64,000 nucleotides of DNA. Source: Leuconostoc carnosum. GTDB lineage: Bacteria; Bacillota; Bacilli; Lactobacillales; Lactobacillaceae. The notes beneath the pieces are model-generated. The model was not told the DNA's origin. It ran no database searches and saw nothing but the letters and a program-made list of their open reading frames with translations. The stretch is from positions 62,001 through 126,000 of the forward strand of contig NZ_JACHGL010000001.1 in assembly GCF_014207505.1 (NCBI RefSeq), in the 5' to 3' direction. This document shows, in pieces, positions 39,623 to 48,719 of the stretch (its first letter is position 1; every line of letters begins with the position of its first letter). Position numbers and translations under genes: made by a program.

Positions 39623-40918
39623 ATGTCTAACTGGACACCAGCTGCGGATCAAAAGAACCAAGGCACATTAGAATTTGAAATTTCACGCGCACAAGTTGAA
39701 GCAGGTTTAGAAAAAGCTTTTCAACAGAATAAGAACGAAGTTTCTATCCCTGGATTCCGTAAGGGTAAAGTAACTAAGGCATTATTTTTCTCAAAATTTG
39801 GAGAAGAAGCATTATACCAACAAACAATGGATATCGTTTTGCCAGCAGCATATGAAGCCGCTGTGGAAGAAGCTGGTGTAACACCGGTTGGACGTCCTAA
39901 TATCGAACCTGTGTCAATGAACAAAGGTGAAGATTGGACAATGAAGGCTGAAATTACAACAGCACCTGAAATCAAGCTTGGTGAATACTTGAATCTTGAA
40001 GTACCAGCTGAAGATACAGAAGTTTCAGATAGCGATGTTGATGCAGAAATTAAGCGTTTGCAAGACGGTCAAGCTGAATTAGTTTTGCAAGAATCTGAAG
40101 TTAAAGCTGAAAATGGCGATACAGTTGTTATTGATTTTGACGGTTCGGTTGATGGCGACCATTTTGATGGCGGTCAATCTAATGACTTCTCATTAGAATT
40201 AGGTTCAGGACAATTCATTCCTGGCTTTGAAGAACAATTGGTTGGTCATTCAGCAGGTGAAGATGTTGATGTTAAGGTAACATTCCCTGCAGACTATCAA
40301 GCGGCTGATTTAGCAGGTAAAGAAGCTTTGTTTGAAGTTAAAATTCATGAATTGAAGCGTAAGGAATTGCCTGAATTAGATGATGAATTTGCTAAGGATG
40401 TTGATGAAGAAGTTGAAACATTAGCAGAATTGAAGGAAAAGACATCTAAGAAGTTGGCAGATGACAAAGCTTCAGCTGCTAAAGAAGCTTTTGAAGATGC
40501 TGTTATCGCTAAGGCAGTTGAAAATGCATCTGTTGACGGTGACAATATTCCTGAAACTATGATTGATGAAGATGTTCATCGTCAAATGGATCAATACTTG
40601 GCACAATTGCAACAACAAGGTATTTCACGTGAGATGTTCTTCCAAATTTCAGGTCAAACTGAAGATGATTTGCACAAGCAATTCGAAGAAGGTGCAGCAA
40701 CACGTGTTAAGACAAACTTGGTAATTGAAGCAATCGTTAATGCTGAAGGTATTGAACCAACTGAAGCACAAGTAACTGAAGAAATTAAGAATTTGGCTAC
40801 ACAATACAACATGGATGAAGCTCAAGTACGTGCGACATTATCTGAGTCATTGTTGAAGCATGATATTGCGATGCGTGAAGCAGTTAATAAAGTTACTGAT
40901 TCAGCAAAAGCAGTTTAA
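39623..40918 (+). CDS. tig: Trigger factor, ribosome-associated chaperone
   Basis: 431 aa. Ribosome-binding signature VPGFRKGK variant (IPGFRKGKVTK) near residue 45, a PPIase (FKBP) domain around 160-240 with GDTVVIDFDGSVDG and LGSGQFIPGFEEQLVG, and the helical C-terminal arm domain. Strong GGAGG site. Binds nascent chains at the ribosome exit. Confidence 0.97.
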   Translation: MSNWTPAADQKNQGTLEFEISRAQVEAGLEKAFQQNKNEVSIPGFRKGKVTKALFFSKFGEEALYQQTMDIVLPAAYEAAVEEAGVTPVGRPNIEPVSMNKGEDWTMKAEITTAPEIKLGEYLNLEVPAEDTEVSDSDVDAEIKRLQDGQAELVLQESEVKAENGDTVVIDFDGSVDGDHFDGGQSNDFSLELGSGQFIPGFEEQLVGHSAGEDVDVKVTFPADYQAADLAGKEALFEVKIHELKRKELPELDDEFAKDVDEEVETLAELKEKTSKKLADDKASAAKEAFEDAVIAKAVENASVDGDNIPETMIDEDVHRQMDQYLAQLQQQGISREMFFQISGQTEDDLHKQFEEGAATRVKTNLVIEAIVNAEGIEPTEAQVTEEIKNLATQYNMDEAQVRATLSESLLKHDIAMREAVNKVTDSAKAV

Positions 40919-40937
40919 TAATTGAAGTAAATAGAAT

Positions 40938-40957
40938 AAGCCATTAGGCTTTTTTTA
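40938..40957 (+). terminator. tig terminator
   Basis: AAGCC ATTA GGCTT short stem followed by TTTTT; the flanking GTAAAT / ATTTAC can extend the pairing. Confidence 0.7.
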
Positions 40958-41106
40958 TTTACCTTTAAAAGCAAAATAGTACTGTAGTGAATAATTGATT
41001 GGTATTTAAAGTTAGGAGTAGGTAGCGAGCTAATTATCTGTTAAAATAAGAGGGTATGTAATTTCAACAGTCTTTGATAGACTAAAAAATTAGAAGGAAG
41101 CAAAAA

Positions 41107-42357
41107 ATGGCACAAAAACCAGGTTTAGAAGAAGAAATATATTGCAGCTTTTGTGGCAAGTCTGCTAGTGAAGTAAAAAAGATTGTGGCTGGTCCAAATG
41201 GCGTTTATATTTGTAATGAATGTGTGACATTGGCCCAAAATATTATTGACGAAGAATTGACGGCTGATCAAGCAGCTACAGTATTATCTTTACCTACACC
41301 TCATCAAATTGTTGACGAGTTAAACGATTATGTTATTGGTCAAGAAGATGCCAAAAAAACATTGGCTGTAGCAGTTTATAATCACTATAAGCGAATTAAT
41401 GAAAATTTTGCACCAACAACAGATGTCGAATTACAAAAATCAAACATTGCTTTAATTGGACCCACTGGATCCGGTAAAACTTATTTGGCTCAGAGTTTAG
41501 CGCGTATTTTGAACGTGCCGTTTGCAATTGCTGATGCAACTACCTTGACGGAAGCCGGATATGTTGGTGAAGATGTAGAAAACATTATTTTAAAGTTATT
41601 GCAGGCTGCTGATTTTAATGTTGAATCAGCGGAACGTGGTATTATTTACGTTGATGAAATTGATAAAATTGCCAAAAAATCTGAAAATGTGTCAATCACT
41701 CGTGACGTTTCAGGTGAAGGTGTCCAACAAGCGTTATTGAAAATGTTGGAAGGCACAACTGCTAGTGTACCACCACAAGGTGGACGTAAGCATCCACAAC
41801 AAGAATTAATTGCAGTTGATACAACGAATATTTTGTTCATTGTTGGTGGTGCCTTTGCTGGTATTGATACGATTATCAAAGAACGCTTGGGCGAACGTGT
41901 AATTGGCTTCGGTTCTGATGCAAATGAAAATGCTGTTGCTTTGAATTCTGAAAATATTTTAGAGCACGTGCAACCAGAAGATATGACCAAGTTTGGCTTA
42001 ATTCCAGAATTTATTGGTCGATTGCCTATTGTCACGGTACTTGATGAGTTAACGGTAGAAGATTTAACACGTATACTTACTGAACCTAAAAACGCTTTGA
42101 TTAAGCAATATACAGCGTTATTAGGGCTTGATGATGTCGAATTATCATTTCAACCAGATGCATTGGAAGCAATGGCTGAACTGGCAATTAAGCGTCACAC
42201 TGGTGCGCGTGGACTGCGCTCAATTATCGAAAATGTGATGAAGAACGTCATGTTTGATATTCCAAGTCGTGACGATGTAGCTAAAGTTATCATTACCAAG
42301 GCTAGTGTGACTGATCAGGCGCAACCAGAATTACATTTGAAAAAGGCGGCTCAATAA
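41107..42357 (+). CDS. clpX: ATP-dependent Clp protease ATP-binding subunit ClpX
   Basis: 416 aa. Zinc-binding domain ([10 protein letters not shown] and CNECV), Walker [18 protein letters not shown] pore loop, Walker [12 protein letters not shown], sensor [11 protein letters not shown] and the ARGLRSI arginine. Unfolds substrates for ClpP, which is not in the window. GAAGGAAG precedes the start. TAATG overlap with the GTPase gene. Confidence 0.98.
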   Translation: MAQKPGLEEEIYCSFCGKSASEVKKIVAGPNGVYICNECVTLAQNIIDEELTADQAATVLSLPTPHQIVDELNDYVIGQEDAKKTLAVAVYNHYKRINENFAPTTDVELQKSNIALIGPTGSGKTYLAQSLARILNVPFAIADATTLTEAGYVGEDVENIILKLLQAADFNVESAERGIIYVDEIDKIAKKSENVSITRDVSGEGVQQALLKMLEGTTASVPPQGGRKHPQQELIAVDTTNILFIVGGAFAGIDTIIKERLGERVIGFGSDANENAVALNSENILEHVQPEDMTKFGLIPEFIGRLPIVTVLDELTVEDLTRILTEPKNALIKQYTALLGLDDVELSFQPDALEAMAELAIKRHTGARGLRSIIENVMKNVMFDIPSRDDVAKVIITKASVTDQAQPELHLKKAAQ

Positions 42358-42941
42358 TGGATGTACACAATGTTGATATGGTGATGAGTGCAGTTTCGGC
42401 AGCACAATACCCAACGGATGGCAAGCCAGAGATTGCCCTAGTAGGTCGGTCTAATGTTGGCAAGTCTTCATTGACTAACACACTAATTCAACGTAAAAAT
42501 TTTGCTCGTACCTCATCACAACCCGGCAAAACACAAACATTGAATTTTTACAATGTAGAAGATCAATTGTATTTTGTCGATGTTCCAGGTTATGGCTATG
42601 CCAAAGTTTCTAAGAAACAACGAGAAGAATTTGGTCGTATGATTGAGGAGTATATTACTTCACGTAAGCAGTTACGTGGCGTTGTGAGCTTAGTTGATGC
42701 GCGTCACGATCCAAGTGAAGATGATGTATCAATGTATGAATGGTTACATTATTATAATATTCCAATTTTGATTGTGGCAACAAAGTCAGATAAAATATCA
42801 AAAAGTAAATTTAATAAATATGAAGCTAATATCAAGCGCATATTAGGTTTTGATGATGAAGATAGTGATTTTCAATTCTTTTCATCTGAAACAAAATATG
42901 GTAAAGATCAAGTATGGGAATGGATTGAGGCGCATATGTAA
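42357..42941 (+). CDS. engB: Ribosome biogenesis GTP-binding protein EngB/YsxC
   Basis: 194 aa essential GTPase for 50S assembly. G1 [10 protein letters not shown]3 DVPGYGYAK and G4 ATKSDK are present. The clpX-engB pair is conserved in Firmicutes and here translation is coupled (TAATG). Confidence 0.96.
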   Translation: MDVHNVDMVMSAVSAAQYPTDGKPEIALVGRSNVGKSSLTNTLIQRKNFARTSSQPGKTQTLNFYNVEDQLYFVDVPGYGYAKVSKKQREEFGRMIEEYITSRKQLRGVVSLVDARHDPSEDDVSMYEWLHYYNIPILIVATKSDKISKSKFNKYEANIKRILGFDDEDSDFQFFSSETKYGKDQVWEWIEAHM

Positions 42942-42943
42942 AC

Positions 42944-42973
42944 AAAAAATCGGTCGATTGATCGATTTTTTTG
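42944..42973 (+). terminator. Terminator after clpX-engB
   Basis: AAAAAATCGGTC GATT GATCGATTTTTT, 12-bp stem with one G-U pair, then GTGG. The T-run is within the right arm. Confidence 0.8.
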
Positions 42974-43032
42974 TGGATTTAATTAATAGTGGCATCTGTT
43001 GAGGTAAGATAAATTCAAGGGCTAGACAGGTT

Positions 43033-43041
43033 TGGTATAAT
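43033..43041 (+). promoter_or_regulatory. Extended -10 promoter of priA, leaderless
   Basis: TGGTATAAT, with exactly 6 bases (AATAAT) to the priA ATG and no ribosome binding site. Confidence 0.65.
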
Positions 43042-43047
43042 AATAAT

Positions 43048-45465
43048 ATGAAGGAACTTTACTATGCACAAATCATCGTTGACGTACCAACGATGCAAAC
43101 AAACAAACCGTACACTTATCTTGTGCCTGAAAGTATGACTAATACTTTACAACCAGGTATGCGTGTTGATGTGCCTTTTGGTCATCGTCACGTTATGGGG
43201 TTTGTTGTGGGATTACGAGCAACAACAGACATACCAATAAGCCAGTTACGTCTCATTACAAAAGTACTTGATTTGACCCCTGTATTAAACACAGAATTAC
43301 TTAATTTATCTGATTATTTAGCGCAGGAGACGTTTGCTTTTCGTATTTCAATTTTACAAACTATGTTACCAAATGCCTTGAAAGCCAATTACGAACGTGT
43401 ATTATCAATTATAGATGAAGTTGATGATGATGTAGCCAATCGTTTATTTAAAGGTCTTGAGCAAATGACTTACAATGCGTCAGATTTTGGTGAACAGGAT
43501 ATCGCCCTATTATCTAAATTACGGCGGGAACATAAAATTGATGTTGCTGTGACTGTGGCTAATCGTGCCAAAATTAAAACGCAACGTGCTTATCAATTTG
43601 GTGAAGATATTGAATTTTTGGAAAATGAATTGCAAAACTTGAGGCAGTCAGCCAAACAGCAACACAAGTTACTGACTTTTATTCTGGGGCATTTTGGTGA
43701 AACTTGGGTCAAAAAAGAACTGCAAGAAGTACTTGATGTCAGTGATGCCGTGATACGCCAAGCTGTCGAAAAAAAGTGGTGCTACATAACTCAAGTCGAG
43801 TTGTTGCGGGATCCCTTTGCGACTACCGATATTTCACCTACTGAGCCATTACCTTTAAATGATGAGCAGAGAAATGCTTATGAGCAGATCACTGGCACGT
43901 TTGATAGTGGTCGGTTTCAGCCCTTTTTACTTGAAGGTATCACGGGTTCTGGAAAAACCGAAGTCTATTTACAAGCTGCTCATCATGTTTTCAAACAAGG
44001 GCGAACAGTTTTATTTTTGGTACCTGAAATTGCTTTAACACCGCAAATGGTGCGACGTGTAAAATCTCGTTTTGGTGCGCAAACAGCAGTATTACATTCT
44101 GGCTTATCAGATGGCGAAAGATATGATGAGTGGCGACGGATAGAACGCGGTGACGTTAAAATTGTCGTTGGTGCACGATCGGCTGTTTTTGCACCATTGG
44201 ATAATATTGGCTTAATTATCGTCGATGAAGAACATGAAGTAACTTATAAGCAGACAGACAATCCTCGGTATAATGCGCGTGATGTTGCGCTTTGGCGTGG
44301 TGAATACTATCAAATCCCAGTTATTTTAGGATCTGCAACGCCGTCTCTGGAAAGCCGTGCGCGTGCGCAACGTGGTATTTATACATTACTAAGATTAACT
44401 CAACGTGCAGGAAAAGCACAATTACCTGCTGTTGAGATTATTGATATGAAAGAAACTTTGGTTAACGGTCCAGAAACAATTTTTTCTGATCAACTAAAAA
44501 AGAAACTTTTAGATCGGCTTCATAAAGGCGAGCAATCTGTACTCATGTTAAATCGACGTGGATTTTCAAGTTTTGTCATGTGTCGTGATTGTGGATTTGT
44601 GCCTAGAGATCCAAATTGTAATTTAGCCATGACACTACATATGGATTCACATACTTTGAAATGTCACTATTGTGGTCATGAAGAACCGATACCGACAATA
44701 TGTGCGAATTGTGGGTCCAAAAGGATTCGTTATTATGGGACGGGTACTGAAAAAGTGGAACAAGAATTAGCAGAGTGGTTACCTGAGGCACGTGTTTTAC
44801 GCATGGATCAAGATACTACTCGTAAAAAGGGCAGTATGGACAAATTGTTGCAAAAATTTGGTGATCATCAAGCAGATATTTTGTTAGGTACACAGATGAT
44901 TGCCAAAGGATTAGATTTTCCTGATGTTACCTTGGTTGGCGTTTTGAATGCAGATACAGCACTCGGTCTACCTGATTTTCATGCTAGTGAACGAACTTTT
45001 CAGCTCATTACCCAGGTTAGTGGTCGTGCTGGTCGGGCACAAAAAGCTGGTGAAGTCCTTGTGCAAACTTTTAATCCAGAGCATTATGCAATTGCCTATG
45101 CCAAGCATCACGATTATGAAGGGTTCTATCGCCAAGAAATGGCAGTACGTCATGCAGGTAATTATGCACCATACTATTACACAGTTCAAATTCAAGCGAG
45201 CCACGCTGATGAAAATGAAGCAGCCAAACAGATGTTACAAATTGCTCGTTGGTTAAAAAAGCAAGCCGGCAGTGACATCATTATTCTAGGACCTTCTCCT
45301 AAACCAATTGCAAAAATGCGAAATCGTTATTATTTTCAAATTATTTTAAAGTTCAAACAACGTGATGCAATGGATGAACACTTACAAGAATTACAAGATC
45401 GGTCACAAAAAGCTAAAGATGGCTTCAAGTTAAGTATTGATCGTGAACCAGTCTCCTTTATGTGA
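43048..45465 (+). CDS. priA: Primosomal protein N' (replication restart helicase PriA)
   Basis: 805 aa. N-terminal 3'-DNA-binding domain, Walker A GITGSGKTEVYL, DEEHE box, a zinc-binding insertion with CRDCG, CHYCG and CANCG pairs, and the helicase motif QVSGRAGRA. Restarts stalled replication forks. First gene of a run reaching to thiN, though a terminator-like hairpin follows it. Confidence 0.96.
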   Translation: MKELYYAQIIVDVPTMQTNKPYTYLVPESMTNTLQPGMRVDVPFGHRHVMGFVVGLRATTDIPISQLRLITKVLDLTPVLNTELLNLSDYLAQETFAFRISILQTMLPNALKANYERVLSIIDEVDDDVANRLFKGLEQMTYNASDFGEQDIALLSKLRREHKIDVAVTVANRAKIKTQRAYQFGEDIEFLENELQNLRQSAKQQHKLLTFILGHFGETWVKKELQEVLDVSDAVIRQAVEKKWCYITQVELLRDPFATTDISPTEPLPLNDEQRNAYEQITGTFDSGRFQPFLLEGITGSGKTEVYLQAAHHVFKQGRTVLFLVPEIALTPQMVRRVKSRFGAQTAVLHSGLSDGERYDEWRRIERGDVKIVVGARSAVFAPLDNIGLIIVDEEHEVTYKQTDNPRYNARDVALWRGEYYQIPVILGSATPSLESRARAQRGIYTLLRLTQRAGKAQLPAVEIIDMKETLVNGPETIFSDQLKKKLLDRLHKGEQSVLMLNRRGFSSFVMCRDCGFVPRDPNCNLAMTLHMDSHTLKCHYCGHEEPIPTICANCGSKRIRYYGTGTEKVEQELAEWLPEARVLRMDQDTTRKKGSMDKLLQKFGDHQADILLGTQMIAKGLDFPDVTLVGVLNADTALGLPDFHASERTFQLITQVSGRAGRAQKAGEVLVQTFNPEHYAIAYAKHHDYEGFYRQEMAVRHAGNYAPYYYTVQIQASHADENEAAKQMLQIARWLKKQAGSDIIILGPSPKPIAKMRNRYYFQIILKFKQRDAMDEHLQELQDRSQKAKDGFKLSIDREPVSFM

Positions 45466-45486
45466 CAAATCCATGACAATATTCTA

Positions 45487-45532
45487 TGTTATAATAAATA
45501 GAGTTAAATACTCGGTTGAACGAGTATTTTTT
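45487..45532 (+). terminator. Promoter-like box followed at once by a terminator hairpin
   Basis: AAATACTCG GTTGAA CGAGTATTT plus TTT at 45506-45532 is a clear terminator for priA. Just before it lies TGTTATAAT (45487-45495), whose start site would fall at about 45502. Confidence 0.65.
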
Positions 45533-45604
45533 AGTGATATCATATTTTATTAATGTTGGACAACATAATGATGTGTTAGTTGCTAAGTAGAAAGAGGAAA
45601 GACC

Positions 45605-46573
45605 ATGACATTTTCAATTGTATTAATGGGCACCCCACAATTTGCCGTGCCAATCTTGGAAGGGTTAATGGCTGATGACAGGTATGATCTTAAGGCTGTG
45701 GTGACACAGCCGGATCGACCACAAGGTCGCAAACATCTGATGACACCAAGTCCAGTGAAAGTAGCGGCTTTGGCGCATGGTTTAAAAGTCTTACAGCCTG
45801 AAAAAATTAGTGGATCTGATGAAATGCAACAAGTGATCGATATGGCACCTGATTTTATTGTGACTGCTGCTTTTGGCCAGTTTTTACCAACAAAATTATT
45901 AAATGCAGCTAAAATAGCTGCCGTAAACACACACGCCTCATTGTTACCAAAATATCGTGGTGGTGCGCCTGTACATTACGCAATTATGAATGGTGATCAA
46001 GAAACAGGTGTTTCTTTGATGTATATGGTTAAAAAGATGGATGCTGGGGATGTGATTGCTGTTGCTAAAGTACCAATTACATCAATAGATAATGTTGGCA
46101 CAATGTTTGAAAAGCTAAGTCTTATTGGTCGGGATTTGGTATTGACACAGCTACCTAAAATTGCATCAGGTGATATTTCACCTGTTCAACAGGATGAAGA
46201 CAAAGTAACATTTTCTCCAAATATTCCGCATCAATTACAAAATTTGAACTTTAATGCAGAAACAGCCCAGCAACTAGATTGGCATGTGCGCGGTCTGTAT
46301 CCAACACATCCAGCATATGTTCGTGTTGGCGGACAACGTATTAAACTCATTCAAGTGACACCACTTGATGAAGTAACAATGCTTGAACCTGGTCGTGTGG
46401 TTGAAAAATCTAAAAAAAATCTAAAAATTGCAGCAGCTAATCAGACAGTACTTCGTATTGATAGGATACAGCCAGCTGGTAAATCTGAGATGGCGATTAA
46501 TGCTTATCTGAATGGTATTGGTGGGCAGTTGCAAAATGGTGATATATGGGCAGAGGAGCCAATTAATGAGTGA
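45605..46573 (+). CDS. fmt: Methionyl-tRNA formyltransferase
   Basis: 322 aa. Formyl transfer to initiator Met-tRNA. Formyl-tetrahydrofolate site with THASLLPKYRGGAPVHYAI and the DAGDVIA segment; C-terminal OB domain. GAGGAAAG precedes the ATG. Overlaps rsmB by 8 bases. Confidence 0.96.
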   Translation: MTFSIVLMGTPQFAVPILEGLMADDRYDLKAVVTQPDRPQGRKHLMTPSPVKVAALAHGLKVLQPEKISGSDEMQQVIDMAPDFIVTAAFGQFLPTKLLNAAKIAAVNTHASLLPKYRGGAPVHYAIMNGDQETGVSLMYMVKKMDAGDVIAVAKVPITSIDNVGTMFEKLSLIGRDLVLTQLPKIASGDISPVQQDEDKVTFSPNIPHQLQNLNFNAETAQQLDWHVRGLYPTHPAYVRVGGQRIKLIQVTPLDEVTMLEPGRVVEKSKKNLKIAAANQTVLRIDRIQPAGKSEMAINAYLNGIGGQLQNGDIWAEEPINE

Positions 46574-47909
46574 TAAACGTGTTTATAGTGATAATCCACG
46601 TGTACTTGCAGTACAAACGTTAGCTAAGATTAAAAATGGCGCTTATTCCAACTTACAACTTAATCAAGTGATTAATCAACATAAATTAAATGAGGCCGAT
46701 AAACGATTGCTGACTACATTAGTTTATGGTGTTATCCAACATCGATTGACTTTTGAATATTGGTTAGAACCATTTATTGGTGGAAAGAAGATTAATCCAT
46801 GGGTTCGTGAATTACTTTATACAGCGCTTTTTCAGATGGAATATCTGGATAAAGTACCACAGCATGCGGTTTTTAACGAATCGATTGAAGCTGCAAAAGT
46901 TTTAGGACACGTGGGCACTGGTAAATTTGTTACAGCAATTCTACATAACATTCAACGTCAAGGATTACGTGATATAGCGCAGATAGAGGATCCAATTAAC
47001 CGTTTATCTATAGAAGCAAGTTTACCCACGTGGCTTATTCAAGAATTAATTAAACAAAATGGTGAGATAGCTACACGTGAGATGATTGAATCTATTAACG
47101 ACGCACCGAGCCAATCAATAAGAGTTAATACGTTATTAGCGACTGATGAAGATGTGGTGACGAGTTTAGAAACAGAAGGGTTTACAGCTATTAAATCAGT
47201 TGTAGCAGCACATGCTTATGTCGTATCTGGTGGGCATGTCGCCAGTTCAAAGGCTTACCATGATGGTTTATTAACTATTCAAGATGAAAGTGCTATGCTT
47301 CCTGTAGAAAGTATGCAACTGACGGCAGATGTTAAACAAGTTTTAGATGCCGCTGCAGCACCAGGGGGAAAAGCAACTCAAATAGCACAATATATTGCGG
47401 ATGATGCCAAAATTACAGCACTTGATGTTCACGCACATAAAATAAAATTAATTGAAAACAATGCTAAAAGGCTACATGTTGATGGTAAAATTGATGCACG
47501 TGTTTTGGATGCACGACAAGTGCATGAAAAAATAGAGACAAAATTTGATCGTATTTTGGTAGATGCACCATGTTCTGGTTTTGGTTTATTACGTCGCAAG
47601 CCTGAGATTAGGTATGATAAAACATTAGAAGATGTACAAAATTTATCACGTTTGCAATTAGAGATACTAGACTCAGTTAGCAAAAGCATAGCCGATAATG
47701 GTATGATAGTTTACAGTACATGTACAATTCTACGTCAAGAAAATGACGATGTTGTGACAAAGTTTGTAAACACACATCCAGAATTTGAACTTGTGCCAAC
47801 ACAGACAGTTTACAATTTAAAAGCAGATCGATCAGAAGACGTGTTGCATGTGTATCCAAATGATTACCATACGGACGGTTTTTTCGTGGCTACACTCCGA
47901 AAAAAATAA
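46566..47909 (+). CDS. rsmB: 16S rRNA (cytosine967-C5)-methyltransferase
   Basis: 447 aa from the ATG at 46566 (GAGGAG 8 bases upstream); the frame is open further upstream within fmt. N-terminal NusB-like RNA-binding domain, SAM site DAAAAPGGKATQ, catalytic Cys motifs DAPCSGFG and VYSTCTI. Confidence 0.95.
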   Translation: MSDKRVYSDNPRVLAVQTLAKIKNGAYSNLQLNQVINQHKLNEADKRLLTTLVYGVIQHRLTFEYWLEPFIGGKKINPWVRELLYTALFQMEYLDKVPQHAVFNESIEAAKVLGHVGTGKFVTAILHNIQRQGLRDIAQIEDPINRLSIEASLPTWLIQELIKQNGEIATREMIESINDAPSQSIRVNTLLATDEDVVTSLETEGFTAIKSVVAAHAYVVSGGHVASSKAYHDGLLTIQDESAMLPVESMQLTADVKQVLDAAAAPGGKATQIAQYIADDAKITALDVHAHKIKLIENNAKRLHVDGKIDARVLDARQVHEKIETKFDRILVDAPCSGFGLLRRKPEIRYDKTLEDVQNLSRLQLEILDSVSKSIADNGMIVYSTCTILRQENDDVVTKFVNTHPEFELVPTQTVYNLKADRSEDVLHVYPNDYHTDGFFVATLRKK

Positions 47910-47952
47910 ATATTTTCTGTTAGATCGTGTTTATTATTAAAAAATAAATGTA

Positions 47953-48717
47953 ATGGTTAAAAATAATTATATGCAAGTAGCTTTTTATACTGATCCAGGC
48001 GCGCGACGTAGCGAAAATCAAGACTACGTTGGGGCTTTTACTAACCAAGTAGGACGTGTTATGGTCATGGTAGCAGATGGTGTGACATCAACTGAAGGTG
48101 GTGATGTTGCTAGCGCCATGGCTGTAGAGCATTTTGGTAATGCTTGGACAAAAACAACAATTGAAACAATTGCACCAATCAATGATTGGTTAAGAAAAAT
48201 GACGTCGTTGGAAAATGACGCCATTTTACAAGCTGGAGAACGGTTTGACGACCTAAAAAAGATGGCAACAACATTTGTTTTGGCTGTTTTATTTGATGAT
48301 CAAGTCGTTATTGGTAACTTAGGTGACTCCAAGGCTTTTTTATTACATGATGACCAGTTAGCGCAGCTATCTTTTGATCATAATCTCGAAAATGAGATGT
48401 GGCGCACGGGTAAGGTTTTTGATCAAAAATCTCAAAATAGTGAAAATGCTAAAAGTCTAACACGCTTTTTAGGTTTCGATCGTCGCGCTGATATTGAGAT
48501 TAGTCAGCGTGACTTTGTAGCAGATGATATGCTATTTTTGACTTCGGATGGTATTCCTAAAGTCGTTGAGGCAACCAAAGTGAAGGAAGTTATGCGTGAA
48601 CAGACATCGTTAGATGACCGTGCTTGTAAGCTTATTCAAGTTGCTAATGCCAATGGTGCCCCTGATAATGTGACAGCATTATTAGTAAGTCGCGATAATA
48701 AAAAGGAAACAAAGTAA
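47953..48717 (+). CDS. stp: PP2C-type Ser/Thr phosphatase Stp/PrpC
   Basis: 254 aa (or 248 if the ATG at 47971 is used; neither has a ribosome site). Partner phosphatase of PknB. RRSENQDY, VADGVTSTEGGDVAS, GNLGDSKAFL, LTSDG and PDNVTAL give the metal ligands. The loop after the ADG is VTSTEGG where the family usually reads MGGHxGG. Two bases before pknB. Confidence 0.92.
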   Translation: MVKNNYMQVAFYTDPGARRSENQDYVGAFTNQVGRVMVMVADGVTSTEGGDVASAMAVEHFGNAWTKTTIETIAPINDWLRKMTSLENDAILQAGERFDDLKKMATTFVLAVLFDDQVVIGNLGDSKAFLLHDDQLAQLSFDHNLENEMWRTGKVFDQKSQNSENAKSLTRFLGFDRRADIEISQRDFVADDMLFLTSDGIPKVVEATKVKEVMREQTSLDDRACKLIQVANANGAPDNVTALLVSRDNKKETK

Positions 48718-48719
48718 AT

